A DNA stretch of 44,230 bases from positions 1 to 44,230 of the forward strand of contig NZ_LNXS01000012.1 of the NCBI RefSeq assembly GCF_001467525.1, given 5' to 3'. The translations under genes and the position numbers were made by a program. This DNA comes from Legionella anisa. Lineage in GTDB: Bacteria; Pseudomonadota; Gammaproteobacteria; Legionellales; Legionellaceae. The notes under the pieces were generated by a model, which was not told where the DNA came from, did not search any database, and saw only the letters and a list, made by a program, of their open reading frames with translations. Of the stretch, positions 36,159-44,230 are shown piece after piece (within the stretch, counting starts at the first letter, position 1; every line of letters begins with the position of its first letter).

Positions 36159-36478
36159 TGTAGCCTGGGTGCAGCACAGCGAAACCCGGGTTCCGCTGCG
36201 CTGCACCCCATAGCCGTCAGGCTAAGAAGTAATTTTATCCCCTCTCCACCGCGCGCAGCGTGGGGGAGAGGGTAGGGTGAGGGGTTAAAAAATTTATCAC
36301 GTTAGTGATTCCATTTTGTTGTTACAATAAAACCATAGCCCGCAGAAAAATGATTAACGAATCGCTACGCGACCTTATTTATAGCCCCCTCACCCTAACC
36401 CTCTCCCCCGCGCTGCGCGCGGTGGAGAGGGGATCAGATATTCTTAGCCTGACGGCTATGCGCTGCACCCAGTCTACA
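36159..36478. repeat. REP palindrome split by a larger inverted-repeat element
   Basis: The REP left half (36159-36209, 'tgtagcctgggtgcagcaca' onward) runs into arm A (36210-36284, 'tagccgtcaggctaagaa' then 'cccctctccaccgcgcgcag'). The matching arm B is at 36385-36460, followed by the REP remnant 'cgctgcacccagtctaca'. The roughly 100-bp loop (36285-36384) encodes nothing I can support. The arrangement looks like a MITE-like element inserted into a REP. Confidence 0.75.
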
Positions 36479-36502
36479 CCATATGGAGCATAATCGCTCA
36501 CT

Positions 36503-36892
36503 CTAACGGCACGCCCAAAATCTTGATATGACGAAGCTATAAACCGAAACAAATCCCAAAACAAGAAATAAAGCAAATAAGTAATTAAGGGTGGTATAGC
36601 GTAAAAGCAAAAAATAAAGCATTTCATTCATGATTCCTGCAGAGGCGGCTACCAGAAAAAAATGCGGTAGGCTCAAATTTTTTTCATCACGCAGTTGAGA
36701 AAAGGTTAAATATTTGTGTCCTAAAAAGCTGACATTAAAGGCGATCAAAAAGGCAAGAACATTCGCTACGAGCGCCTGGATATGTATAAATTTCACTAAA
36801 TTGAAGACAGTAAAAAGATGAACGAATGCGGCAGCGCCACCAATGCCCACAAAATAAATCAGTCTATGCCTTAATTTAAGTTGTGCTGTCAT
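36503..36892 (-). CDS. GtrA-family membrane protein
   Basis: This is a small four-helix inner-membrane protein (129 residues from the ATG at 36892) of the GtrA family, thought to help flip or position undecaprenyl-linked sugars. Hydrophobic segments include 'LIYFVGIGGAAAFVHLFTVF' and 'ALVANVLAFLIAFNVSFLGH', the latter followed by 'KYLTF', a typical GtrA motif. The chosen ATG overlaps the end of the upstream glycosyltransferase by 17 bases and has 'gaggaa' about ten bases before it; an ATG at 36919 would overlap by 44. The pair is the usual GtrA-GtrB-like arrangement for adding a sugar to a surface glycan or lipid. No third (serotype-specific) gene follows. Confidence 0.88.
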   Translation of the reverse strand: MTAQLKLRHRLIYFVGIGGAAAFVHLFTVFNLVKFIHIQALVANVLAFLIAFNVSFLGHKYLTFSQLRDEKNLSLPHFFLVAASAGIMNEMLYFLLLRYTTLNYLFALFLVLGFVSVYSFVISRFWACR

Positions 36893-37835
36893 CAAAGCTG
36901 GCTTCCTCATCAATAACATAATGAGGCCTGTGTTTCACCTCATCAAAGACCCGGCCTATATATTCACCGACTACTCCCAAGGCAAAGAGTTGCAAACCGC
37001 CAAAAAAGGTAATCGTGGTGACTATGGTTGCCCAGCCGGGTGTTTCTATACCGAAAATCAAGGTGCTTATTATAATCCAAATGCCATAAAGAATCGCCAG
37101 GGTTGCAACACCAATTCCACCAATAGCAATCATACGTAATGGAAATGCAGTAAATGAGGTAATCCCAGTGATTGCCAAATCCAAAAGTGAGTAAAAATTC
37201 CATTGTGAAGTACCTGTTTTGCGAGGTTGGACTTCAAAAGGAACAGCAATTTGTTTAAACCCAACCCAGCTGTATAAACCCTTCATGAAACGATTCCTTT
37301 CAGGTAATTTTTGCAGTGCTTTTACAATCTTGCGATCTAAAAGTCTAAAATCGCCAGCATTTGCAGGAATATTAATGCGATTTATCCGTGAAGTAAGTTG
37401 ATAAAATGCTTTGGCACATGCTCTTTTTAACCAGGATTCATCCGAACGGTTTTGTCGCACTGCATAGACCATATCATATCCTTCTTCCCATTTGGCAATA
37501 AACTGGTTCAAGAGTTCTAGAGGATGTTGAAAGTCGGCATCCAGCAGAATCACTGCATCACCCCGGGCATGGTCAAGCCCGGCACTTATGGCATTTTCCT
37601 TGCCAAAATTTCGGCTAAAACGAATGCAGCGAAGGGCAAATTGAGTTCTTAATTGCTGAATAATTACCGGCGTATTATCCTGGCTGCCATCATCTACAAT
37701 AAGTATTTCATATGCATAGCCAAGTTTTTCTAGTGTATCAATCAATGCGGCAATAAATTCGGCAACTCCTGCTTCTTCATTGTAAACTGGAACAATGCAG
37801 GAAACACGTTTTGAATGACTTACTGGTTTGGACAT
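36876..37835 (-). CDS. GT2-family polyprenyl-phosphate glycosyltransferase (GtrB/DPM1-like)
   Basis: This enzyme transfers a sugar from a nucleotide donor to a polyprenyl phosphate at the inner face of the membrane. The 319 residues comprise an N-terminal GT-A domain with 'SCIVPVYNEEAGV', 'ILIVDDGSQDNT', 'SRNFGKENAISAGLDHARGD' and the DxD-like 'LLDADFQHP', followed by two C-terminal membrane helices ('IGGIGVATLAILYGIWIIIS' and 'TFFGGLQLFALGVVGEYIGR'). The ending 'EYIGRVFDEVKHRPHYVIDE' is typical of GtrB/YfdH/ArnC-type enzymes. It overlaps the gtrA-like gene and forms an operon with it. The sugar is not predictable. Confidence 0.95.
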   Translation of the reverse strand: MSKPVSHSKRVSCIVPVYNEEAGVAEFIAALIDTLEKLGYAYEILIVDDGSQDNTPVIIQQLRTQFALRCIRFSRNFGKENAISAGLDHARGDAVILLDADFQHPLELLNQFIAKWEEGYDMVYAVRQNRSDESWLKRACAKAFYQLTSRINRINIPANAGDFRLLDRKIVKALQKLPERNRFMKGLYSWVGFKQIAVPFEVQPRKTGTSQWNFYSLLDLAITGITSFTAFPLRMIAIGGIGVATLAILYGIWIIISTLIFGIETPGWATIVTTITFFGGLQLFALGVVGEYIGRVFDEVKHRPHYVIDEEASFDDSTT

Positions 37836-37991
37836 ATCTGGGTTTAATAGGTTATTGCTACGGTAAATAAATGCCTATATATTAACTCGAATCGAGATTT
37901 CTCGTAAGTAGATTTAATTTTTTTCTTTTTAGGAATTATTAAGAGGATACTTTGTATCTTATTTTTGCTTCCAGCTCTATTGGATTAAAGC

Positions 37992-39797
37992 ATGAAGTAT
38001 ATTGATTTTGAAGTATTGTGGAGAAATCAGAAGGGACCGATTTTCCTGGATGAAAAAATTGCTAAATTTTTATTTAAACAAAAAGAGGGGGTGAATTTCT
38101 TATCCCCATTGTCTGGCAGCTTGGCTTCAGGGAAATCATCCAAATCAAGTATCTTTAACCGTTCTCCCCAATTTACCTTTAGTCATCAATTAGTCCTATC
38201 CGGTAAAAATCAGTGGCATATTATTGATAATGCGCACAAAGGTAAGGGTGGTTTTGGTTCCGTTAACGAATCAAAATATAAAATTGTCGTGACGCGTGAT
38301 GCAAAAAATAATCGTTATCAAGCGCGACTAATCCCTGTGAATGATGTAGTCAAAATTCAAAAGCCTTCTGAGAACATACCCTATTCTGAATTATTGAAGC
38401 GAACGGCAAAAGAAGCGTTACGACAAAAAAAACATGGAGTCAATGTTGTTGGTGTAGTTGGCACAGGAGATATGGTGATTACCATTCTAGAGGATTGTGG
38501 TACCAGCCTTGATAAGTTATTACCTTTTACACCCAGCTACAACCATTCGTTTCAGTTCCGCTTGGAAGTCGCAGCGCGTATAGCCAGCGAGATGCTTTTG
38601 TTACAACAAAAGGAAGTGGTACATCGTGACCTTAAGCCTGCAAATATTTGTTATAAAAAACTGAGCAATGGACAATTTCTTATAATTTTTATTGATTTTG
38701 GTTTGGCCGAAGATGTTGATTCAAAAGATAATCTAAAAACCTCAGGAACACTGGCTTATATGGCTCCAGAAGTAATTTTGGGGAGAGGCAGTACGTATCA
38801 ATCGGATATGTATGCATTGGCAGCAATATTGGGTGAGATCTTTGGTGCACGGCATATTCTAAAATATAAAGAATTAGCATCAAACCTAGGAGATTTGGCT
38901 CGGGCTTCCTATTGTTTTTATGGTTTATTTGCCGGTTATGATGTATCTGAGGTAGATCATTATCTTTTAGAAGATATAAAGACATTGCTCCATTGTTTAC
39001 AAAGTTGGAATCCTGAAAAACGTCCAACGATCGATCAAGTCAATAAATTTCTTATTACTTTGCCCTCCAGGATGGATGCATATAAAAATTTTAATAATCA
39101 ATGGGCTGTTATGGCCAAGAAGTTTGCAGAATTTGAAGCGTATCATCAACAAATGAATTTATTAAAGTCGAAACATGATTTACTTCCATTTCGAAACAAA
39201 CTATTGCATGTTCCTAATCCAGTAAGCCATGTATTTAATGGAAGGATGCTCCACAAAAGAGAGGAAATTTATAAAGAAATTTCAACGTTTGCGTTACCTT
39301 TATCTCATTACGAATTATCAAAACGCTTGATTCAAGAAAATCGTAGGGCTGATTTTGAAAATGAAGATAACCCTTATCCTGATTTGGAAAAAGTAATACA
39401 CATGTTAGAGCAGGAAAATTTAAATTTTAAAAACGCACTATGCAGTTTTAATGAATGTGTCAATGTGATTTTAGATGGCAACCAGTTAACAAGAAAATTT
39501 ATTACAACGAACAGCACCGGGATGAGAAAAATTGCCGGCATTTTAAGTTCCAGATTATCTCCTTTGGAGCAGTTAGAAAAACTACAGCAAATTGGTCAAG
39601 CAAAAACAACTGCAGGATTTTTTTACTTTTTCAGTCATTCTAAGTTACTTGGTAAAGGTCGACATGAGAATATGGAGAAACTTTATCAGAAACTTGCTCG
39701 GATTGATCCTCAAAAAGAGCAAACAGAATATTTGGCAAAAACTCAATTGGACGAGATCACCCAATTTATTCAGAACACAAGGACGTTTACACATTAG
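37992..39797 (+). CDS. Eukaryotic-type serine/threonine protein kinase, possible secreted effector
   Basis: This 601-residue protein has an N-terminal kinase domain at about 75-370. Visible motifs are the Gly-rich loop 'GKGGFGSV' (84-91), the probable ATP Lys121 in 'VVKIQK', 'HRDLKPANI' (catalytic Asp213), 'DFGLAE' (metal Asp235) and 'GTLAYMAPE' (252-260), so it appears active. The C-terminal 230 residues are helical and charged without a recognised domain. There is no signal peptide or membrane helix, which differs from housekeeping bacterial PknB-like kinases. In Legionella, soluble eukaryotic-like kinases are often Dot/Icm effectors, so that is a reasonable guess. The extreme C-terminus ('IQNTRTFTH') gives no decisive secretion signal. 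It is a single gene with its own upstream region. Confidence 0.92.
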   Translation: MKYIDFEVLWRNQKGPIFLDEKIAKFLFKQKEGVNFLSPLSGSLASGKSSKSSIFNRSPQFTFSHQLVLSGKNQWHIIDNAHKGKGGFGSVNESKYKIVVTRDAKNNRYQARLIPVNDVVKIQKPSENIPYSELLKRTAKEALRQKKHGVNVVGVVGTGDMVITILEDCGTSLDKLLPFTPSYNHSFQFRLEVAARIASEMLLLQQKEVVHRDLKPANICYKKLSNGQFLIIFIDFGLAEDVDSKDNLKTSGTLAYMAPEVILGRGSTYQSDMYALAAILGEIFGARHILKYKELASNLGDLARASYCFYGLFAGYDVSEVDHYLLEDIKTLLHCLQSWNPEKRPTIDQVNKFLITLPSRMDAYKNFNNQWAVMAKKFAEFEAYHQQMNLLKSKHDLLPFRNKLLHVPNPVSHVFNGRMLHKREEIYKEISTFALPLSHYELSKRLIQENRRADFENEDNPYPDLEKVIHMLEQENLNFKNALCSFNECVNVILDGNQLTRKFITTNSTGMRKIAGILSSRLSPLEQLEKLQQIGQAKTTAGFFYFFSHSKLLGKGRHENMEKLYQKLARIDPQKEQTEYLAKTQLDEITQFIQNTRTFTH

Positions 39798-39903
39798 TAG
39801 CCAGAATATTTTCCTAAAGTTGACGCCATTGCCTTAACGACTACTTTTCGTAGCCTAGGTATAGCGTGTGATCGCGCAAATCGCTTTTTTGATGGAGCTC
39901 TGT

Positions 39904-40272
39904 TCAGAAGCGAGAGATAATCATCATGATCCAAACTACAAGAGCGTTAATAATCGTAATAAAAACCGCAGCTGAACCGAGATCTTTTGCTTTTTTGGTT
40001 AGAGGATTCCATTCGCGACTCATTCGATTCAAAGTTGTTTCAATCGCTGAATTCAATAATTCGGCAATTAAGACTATAAATAATGTGCTAATTAATAACG
40101 CTCGCTCAACGTAAGTTGTTCCTATAAAAAAAGCAAGAGGCAAAGCAATGATGCCAGCTAATAATTCAAGGCGAAAGGCGAATTCGTCTTGAAAAGCAGC
40201 CTTTAATCCATAAAAAGAATAACGAGTGGCTTCTTTTAATTTCAGAATTGCTTTAACTATGAGTTTGGGCAT
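39904..40272 (-). CDS. dgkA: Diacylglycerol kinase
   Basis: This small integral membrane kinase phosphorylates diacylglycerol to phosphatidate, recycling lipid from the envelope. The 122 residues from the ATG at 40272 match the family length. That start has 'agga' about nine bases upstream; the frame stays open upstream to 40437, but those 55 residues have no family counterpart. Signatures are 'ATRYSFYGLKAAFQDEFAFR' near the N-terminus, three hydrophobic helices and the catalytic 'ELLNSAIETTLNR' motif, then 'KDLGSAAVFI'. It is divergently placed from the FAAL-reductase gene, with about 230 bp between. Confidence 0.93.
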   Translation of the reverse strand: MPKLIVKAILKLKEATRYSFYGLKAAFQDEFAFRLELLAGIIALPLAFFIGTTYVERALLISTLFIVLIAELLNSAIETTLNRMSREWNPLTKKAKDLGSAAVFITIINALVVWIMMIISRF

Positions 40273-40500
40273 TCGAGTAGTCCTACAACGTGTTTTAAAT
40301 TTCCTTAAAAGGCCTGTTTCCATTTCTAATGTCTTGGTCAGTACATTTTGGCTCAAGCAAGCGGAATGTAAAATAGATCCTAGTTTGTCTGAGATTGCTG
40401 TACTTTTCAAATAGATATTCCATAATAAATCGAACAAGAAAGTACTGATGTCAGTTCTCTATGAGATTCAGTGTCATTATCTTAGATTTAGGGGTGTGGT

Positions 40501-43500
40501 ATGAAGGAATGTTTTTACACAAGTTTGGTCGACTTACTGGAAAAAAAAGCAGAGAAAAATCCGGATTTCCCACTCTATACGTTCATAAACAAAAAAATGC
40601 AGGAAAGTAAGAGTCTGACTTATCGTGAGTTGGCAGACCAAGCAAAGAAAATAGCAAGTGTTCTCTGCGAAGTAACATACCCGGGTGATCGGGTATTAAT
40701 TATTTATCCTCCCAGCCTTGATTTTATTGCGGCCTTTTTTGGTTGTTTGTATGCAGGGGTTATTGCTGTACCTTCATATTCTCCTACTACTGCAGATTGG
40801 GCGAAAAAATTCCAACATATTATTAAGAATTCAGATGCACGTGTCGTTCTGACCACAAAAGAGCTTGAGCAACAAATCAAAAAATATAAAGATTATGAAC
40901 AGTTAAAATGTGTCATCACGGAAGATTGGGCCAATGCAATTGAGACATGGAGCCGTCCTTCTCTTAAGGAAGATCATATCGCTTTTTTACAATACACTTC
41001 CGGTTCTACTGGAAAACCCAAAGGAGTGATGATCAGTCATGGTAATTTGCTGCATAATTTATTTGTAATAGGAAAAGCAAACAGCCTTACTGAAGAAGAC
41101 ATTAGTGTTTCTTGGTTGCCTCATTATCATGATATGGGACTTATTGGGGGAATATTACAACCAGTTTTCAGTACGATTTCTGTAAAACTGATGTCGCCAT
41201 TGACTTTTTTGCAGCGTCCAGCAATTTGGTTGGAAACGATGTCACATTATCGAGCAACGGCAACGGTTGCTCCTAATTTTGCTTATGATTTATGTACAAG
41301 CAGAGTCACTGAGGAAGAAAAAAGCCGATTGGATTTAAGCAGCTTGCAATGTGTCATGAGTGGGTCAGAACCTATTCGCAAGTCGACCATCGAGCGTTTT
41401 CTTCAACGTTTTGCCCCCTGCGGCTTTTCGCCCGAGGCTTTTTATCCTTGTTACGGACTTGCTGAATCAACTTTGATGGTTACAGGGGGGCGTCGCAAAC
41501 AAGGAATAAACAGCCAATGGGTAGATAAGAAAACACTAAATCAGAATAAAGTGCTTTATTGTGATGAAACGCATCCTGATGCCCGCAGTTTGATTAATTG
41601 CGGACAACCTGGTGATGGTTGTTATCTTGCCATCGTGAATCCTGAAACTTTGCAGGAGTGTCCAGAACGAGGGATTGGTGAAATATGGGTAGCAGGTAAA
41701 AGTGTTGCCCAGGGGTATTGGCAATCGCCTAAGGACACAAAACATTATTTCAATGCACGTATCGCCAATAAAGAATATTCTTTTTTACGCACAGGGGATA
41801 TGGGGTATCTGGATCAAGGAGCACTTTATGTAACGGGGCGTCTCAAAGATCTGATTATTATTCGCGGATGTAATTATTACCCACACGATTTGGAAGATAC
41901 TATCCATCATACATGCCATCCTTATCTGCGTGAGCATGGTTGCGCCATCTTTTCAGTAGAAGAAAATGATTCGGAATTATTAGTTATTGTTCAAGAAATT
42001 AAAAAGAAAGTTCAGGTACTGAACTTAGAAGAAATCATCAGAACCATACGGAGTAATCTGCTGCAAATGCATGGGATTGATGCAGATGTTGTGGTTCTTG
42101 TTGATCCTAAATCAATCCCCAAAACAAGCAGCGGAAAAACGCAGCGTTTATTCTGTAAGAAAAAATATCTGGAAGGTGGTTTAGATATTATCTATATCGA
42201 TAAGCTTGCAAAGAATGAAGCAGAGAAACCTATAAAGACAATAGACCTCTTTCCAAACTCTACTGAGGAGGTGAATTGCTTCGTCGATGCGGTGCTCGAA
42301 TCCTCATGTACTGGCGTGTACACTCCGGCTCTGTGCTCCGCATCTCCTCGCACTTCACTCCCCTCAGCGAGTTTGGAAAGAGGTCTAATGAATTCCGAAC
42401 CTTCAGACATTGCTCAGATGCTCAAACCAATTTTTAATGAAGAGATTACGGTTTTAGATCAAGAAAAAAGACTTAGCGAATTGGGGTTAAATTCAGTGCA
42501 ACTGGGGGAGTTACACTATGTGCTTTCAACATATGCTCAAGACATCTCCATTGAATTCCTGCTCAGGAATCCAAGCTTAGGCGAAATTATGGGTTTATTC
42601 ACAGGAAAAACAGCGCAACAAAAACCCTGTGATCATATCCCAATTGATCTGATTGCTGAGTTTAATCAATATAAAAACATGACACCTCATATTACCTCTT
42701 TGCCCAAGGCGATGCCACAACATGTATTATTGACTGGGGCTACAGGTTTTTTAGGAGCTTATGTGCTGCGCGAGCTTTTATCCAATACGAGCTGGAATAT
42801 TACGTGTCTTGTTCAGGCCAGTTCACCCGCGGCAGGAAGAAGCCGAGTGATTAAAAATATGGAACACTATGGTGTGTGGGATCCGGTTTATCATGATCGA
42901 ATTAAAATTGTTTTAGGCAATTTGGAAAAAAACAACTTGGGCCTTGCGAAGCAAGATTGGTATTATTTGGCAGATACGGTTGATCTTATTGTTCATGGAG
43001 CCGCAGTTCTTAATTTTATTTATCCTTATCAAAAACTGGCAGCAAGCAATGTGTTTGGTACAAAACAACTCATCGAGTTCGCAGGGTACAGACGGCTGAA
43101 AGCGCTGCATTATATTTCAACGGTAGGCTATTTTATGTCTGCTGATTTGGAAGATGATGTGGTTATCAACGAACAAACTGAGCTTGCACCTGAAGATGGA
43201 ATTTATGGTGGCTATAATCAAACAAAGTGGTTGGCTGAACGATTGGTAGTTCATGCGCGTAACTACAATATTCCAACAGTGATCTACAGACCGAGTTTGA
43301 TTACCGGGGAAAGTCAAACAGGATACTGGAACCAGGAAGACGTAGTATGTCGTATCCTTAAAGGATGTGTTGAATTGGGCGCTCGACCTTTATTGGATGC
43401 GGGGTTTAATTTTGTTCCAGTGGATTACGTTGCAAAGGCAATTGCTCGATTTGCTTTGGAAAGGCCTTATCAGTCGGATACTTATCATTTAATAAATCCG

Positions 43501-43836
43501 CAGGAAGTCGATGTTGATCAATTATTTGGATATGTTAAAGCCAAAGGTTTTAAGATAGAAGATGTCGCCTATCCTGATTGGGAAAAAATGATTAAGGAGA
43601 AAAGTCAATTTGATCTGAATCACCCATTTTCTCCATTACGCCCTTTCTTTACGGAAAAAGTAGTACATAAAGACAGTTCGTTATTTGATTTATATCTTCA
43701 CAACAATAAGGCGAAAATTGATTGTACCTATACAAAAACTCAGTTAGGCAAGCATGAAATTTATTGTGAAAAAATTGATGAAACCATATTCAATAAATAC
43801 CTTAATTATTTGATTCAGTGTGGTTATTTAACCTGA
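40501..43836 (+). CDS. FAAL - ACP - thioester reductase fusion
   Basis: This three-domain enzyme activates a carboxylic acid, loads it on a carrier protein and reduces it off as an aldehyde or alcohol (1111 residues). The FAAL domain (about 1-575) has 'QYTSGSTGKPKGVMISHGN', 'LPHYHDMGLIGG' and 'RPAIWLETMSHYRATATVAP' then 'NFAYDLC'. The ACP (about 630-705) has Ser665 in 'LGLNSVQL' (Asn replaces the common Asp). The reductase (about 738-1111) has 'LLTGATGFLGAY' (NADPH loop 746-752) and Tyr905-Lys909 in 'YNQTKW', as in carboxylic acid reductases and NRPS terminal R domains. Residues about 581-629 are the translation of a palindromic repeat inserted in the FAAL-ACP linker. The start has 'taggggtg' upstream. 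Whether it belongs to the polyketide pathway is unknown. Confidence 0.94.
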   Translation: MKECFYTSLVDLLEKKAEKNPDFPLYTFINKKMQESKSLTYRELADQAKKIASVLCEVTYPGDRVLIIYPPSLDFIAAFFGCLYAGVIAVPSYSPTTADWAKKFQHIIKNSDARVVLTTKELEQQIKKYKDYEQLKCVITEDWANAIETWSRPSLKEDHIAFLQYTSGSTGKPKGVMISHGNLLHNLFVIGKANSLTEEDISVSWLPHYHDMGLIGGILQPVFSTISVKLMSPLTFLQRPAIWLETMSHYRATATVAPNFAYDLCTSRVTEEEKSRLDLSSLQCVMSGSEPIRKSTIERFLQRFAPCGFSPEAFYPCYGLAESTLMVTGGRRKQGINSQWVDKKTLNQNKVLYCDETHPDARSLINCGQPGDGCYLAIVNPETLQECPERGIGEIWVAGKSVAQGYWQSPKDTKHYFNARIANKEYSFLRTGDMGYLDQGALYVTGRLKDLIIIRGCNYYPHDLEDTIHHTCHPYLREHGCAIFSVEENDSELLVIVQEIKKKVQVLNLEEIIRTIRSNLLQMHGIDADVVVLVDPKSIPKTSSGKTQRLFCKKKYLEGGLDIIYIDKLAKNEAEKPIKTIDLFPNSTEEVNCFVDAVLESSCTGVYTPALCSASPRTSLPSASLERGLMNSEPSDIAQMLKPIFNEEITVLDQEKRLSELGLNSVQLGELHYVLSTYAQDISIEFLLRNPSLGEIMGLFTGKTAQQKPCDHIPIDLIAEFNQYKNMTPHITSLPKAMPQHVLLTGATGFLGAYVLRELLSNTSWNITCLVQASSPAAGRSRVIKNMEHYGVWDPVYHDRIKIVLGNLEKNNLGLAKQDWYYLADTVDLIVHGAAVLNFIYPYQKLAASNVFGTKQLIEFAGYRRLKALHYISTVGYFMSADLEDDVVINEQTELAPEDGIYGGYNQTKWLAERLVVHARNYNIPTVIYRPSLITGESQTGYWNQEDVVCRILKGCVELGARPLLDAGFNFVPVDYVAKAIARFALERPYQSDTYHLINPQEVDVDQLFGYVKAKGFKIEDVAYPDWEKMIKEKSQFDLNHPFSPLRPFFTEKVVHKDSSLFDLYLHNNKAKIDCTYTKTQLGKHEIYCEKIDETIFNKYLNYLIQCGYLT
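42242..42387. repeat. Palindromic element inserted in frame in the FAAL-reductase gene
   Basis: The ends are a perfect 19-bp inverted repeat ('tagacctctttccaaactc' at 42242-42260 and its complement at 42369-42387). The interior continues as an imperfect palindrome ('gatgcggtgctcga' against 'gctccgcatctcctcg'). The 146-bp element keeps the frame open through the linker between FAAL and ACP. A half copy is in the PKS at 21130-21201. Confidence 0.9.
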
Positions 43837-43852
43837 TACATCACTTACTTAC

Positions 43853-44120
43853 TACGTCCCGCGGACAAGCCCTGAGAGTTCCTCACAAAATTTAACCAGG
43901 CAACCTATTCTATAGTTTACGGTGATGTTTAAAAGGCTGTCATCCCTGCCTACGCACCCTACTGTCCGGTAAAAGGAAAAAGAATAGTTGTATGTCCTTG
44001 ATAAAACACCAAGAATGGCATCCTAAATCCCTATTTAGATCAAAGATGTACTGTGAAAGATAGCGTTTTTCAAGAATCATTATAATCTAATTTTTTTGTA
44101 GACTCCTCAGCATTCATCTA
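43853..44120 (-). repeat. Right copy of the bracketing inverted repeat
   Basis: This is the reverse complement of 1-187, with an extra middle segment of about 80 bp (roughly 43982-44085). Its inner end starts 17 bp after the stop of the FAAL-reductase with 'tacgtcccgcggacaagccc'. Its outer end is 'gactcctcagcattcatcta'. No gene is supported inside. Confidence 0.85.
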
Positions 44121-44230
44121 GGCACATCACTTAATCTTGCTTCGCCCTGCTCCCTCTCCCGCGCAAGGAATTTGAATAGTAAGATACTGTTCTTCGCGGG
44201 AAGAGGGTTGGGGAGAGGGAGTTGGACAAA
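44121..44230. repeat. Short palindromic repeat at the window end
   Basis: 'ctccctctcccgcg' at about 44150-44163 pairs with 'cgcgggaagagggttgggga' at about 44196-44215. Its sequence resembles the 'ccctctcccccgcg' arms at 36241 and 36400. No gene is seen. Confidence 0.5.

Noticed and set aside
40273..40437. N-terminal extension of DgkA
   Set aside because: The extra 55 residues have no family counterpart, and the ATG at 40272 has an RBS and gives the normal length.
42192..42410. Minus-strand ORF inside the FAAL-reductase gene
   Set aside because: It is an antisense frame through the palindromic element; its resemblance to the PKS linker comes from the shared repeat, not from a gene.
1..44230. 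CRISPR arrays, tRNA or rRNA genes
   Set aside because: No regularly spaced direct repeats and no recognisable tRNA or rRNA sequence were seen; the repeats present are palindromic and dispersed.

Overview
The window looks like a chromosomal segment of a Legionella species. It is AT-rich, it has palindromic 'cctgggtgcagcg' repeats between genes, a eukaryotic-type protein kinase, a GGDEF/EAL protein and long AMP-ligase/PKS genes. The main content is a polyketide locus. If I read it correctly, it makes a legioliulin-type phenyl-dienyl isocoumarin, the kind of compound behind the blue-white autofluorescence of L. dumoffii and relatives. The species call is inference.

Layout. 1-187 and 43853-44120 carry inverted copies of one repeat, so they bracket the whole region. 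401-1984 is an MIO-type aromatic amino acid ammonia-lyase, followed by a FadL-type outer-membrane channel (2178-3464) and a small coiled-coil ORF. 4205-8737 is a two-gene unit of unknown function: a 943-aa protein plus a protein with an amidase_2/PGRP-like fold. On the minus strand, 27091-12656 and 12663-8782 are two overlapping PKS genes. Upstream of them and in the same direction lie rdgB, a TPR-methyltransferase and a c-di-GMP phosphodiesterase-like protein (31669-27219). From 32165 on come ordinary or accessory genes: EamA transporter, YdjC/ChbG deacetylase, FluC with DUF190, a Xre-RES toxin-antitoxin pair, GtrA with a GT2 glycosyltransferase, a protein kinase and DgkA. The window closes with an FAAL-ACP-thioester reductase (40501-43836).

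Pathway logic. The lyase would deaminate Phe to cinnamate. The FAAL at the front of the large PKS would adenylate cinnamate and load it on ACP1. There are exactly five KS domains: KS-DH-KR-ACP, KS-ACP, KS-ACP, KS-KR-ACP, then KS-(degenerate DH)-ACP-TE. None has an AT, so malonyl units must come in trans. Following the domains gives C9 + 5xC2 = C19. The chain has a phenyl-diene end, two untouched ketones, one hydroxyl that would be lost on aromatisation, and a terminal ketoacyl unit. Aldol closure and lactonisation give 8-hydroxy-3-(4-phenylbutadienyl)isocoumarin, which fits legioliulin as I remember it.

The second theme is repeats inside coding regions. A 146-bp palindromic element sits in frame in the FAAL-reductase gene. 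A half copy sits in frame in the large PKS and is translated from the opposite strand. A second REP-like palindrome sits in frame in another PKS linker. All three lie in inter-domain linkers next to carrier-protein domains.
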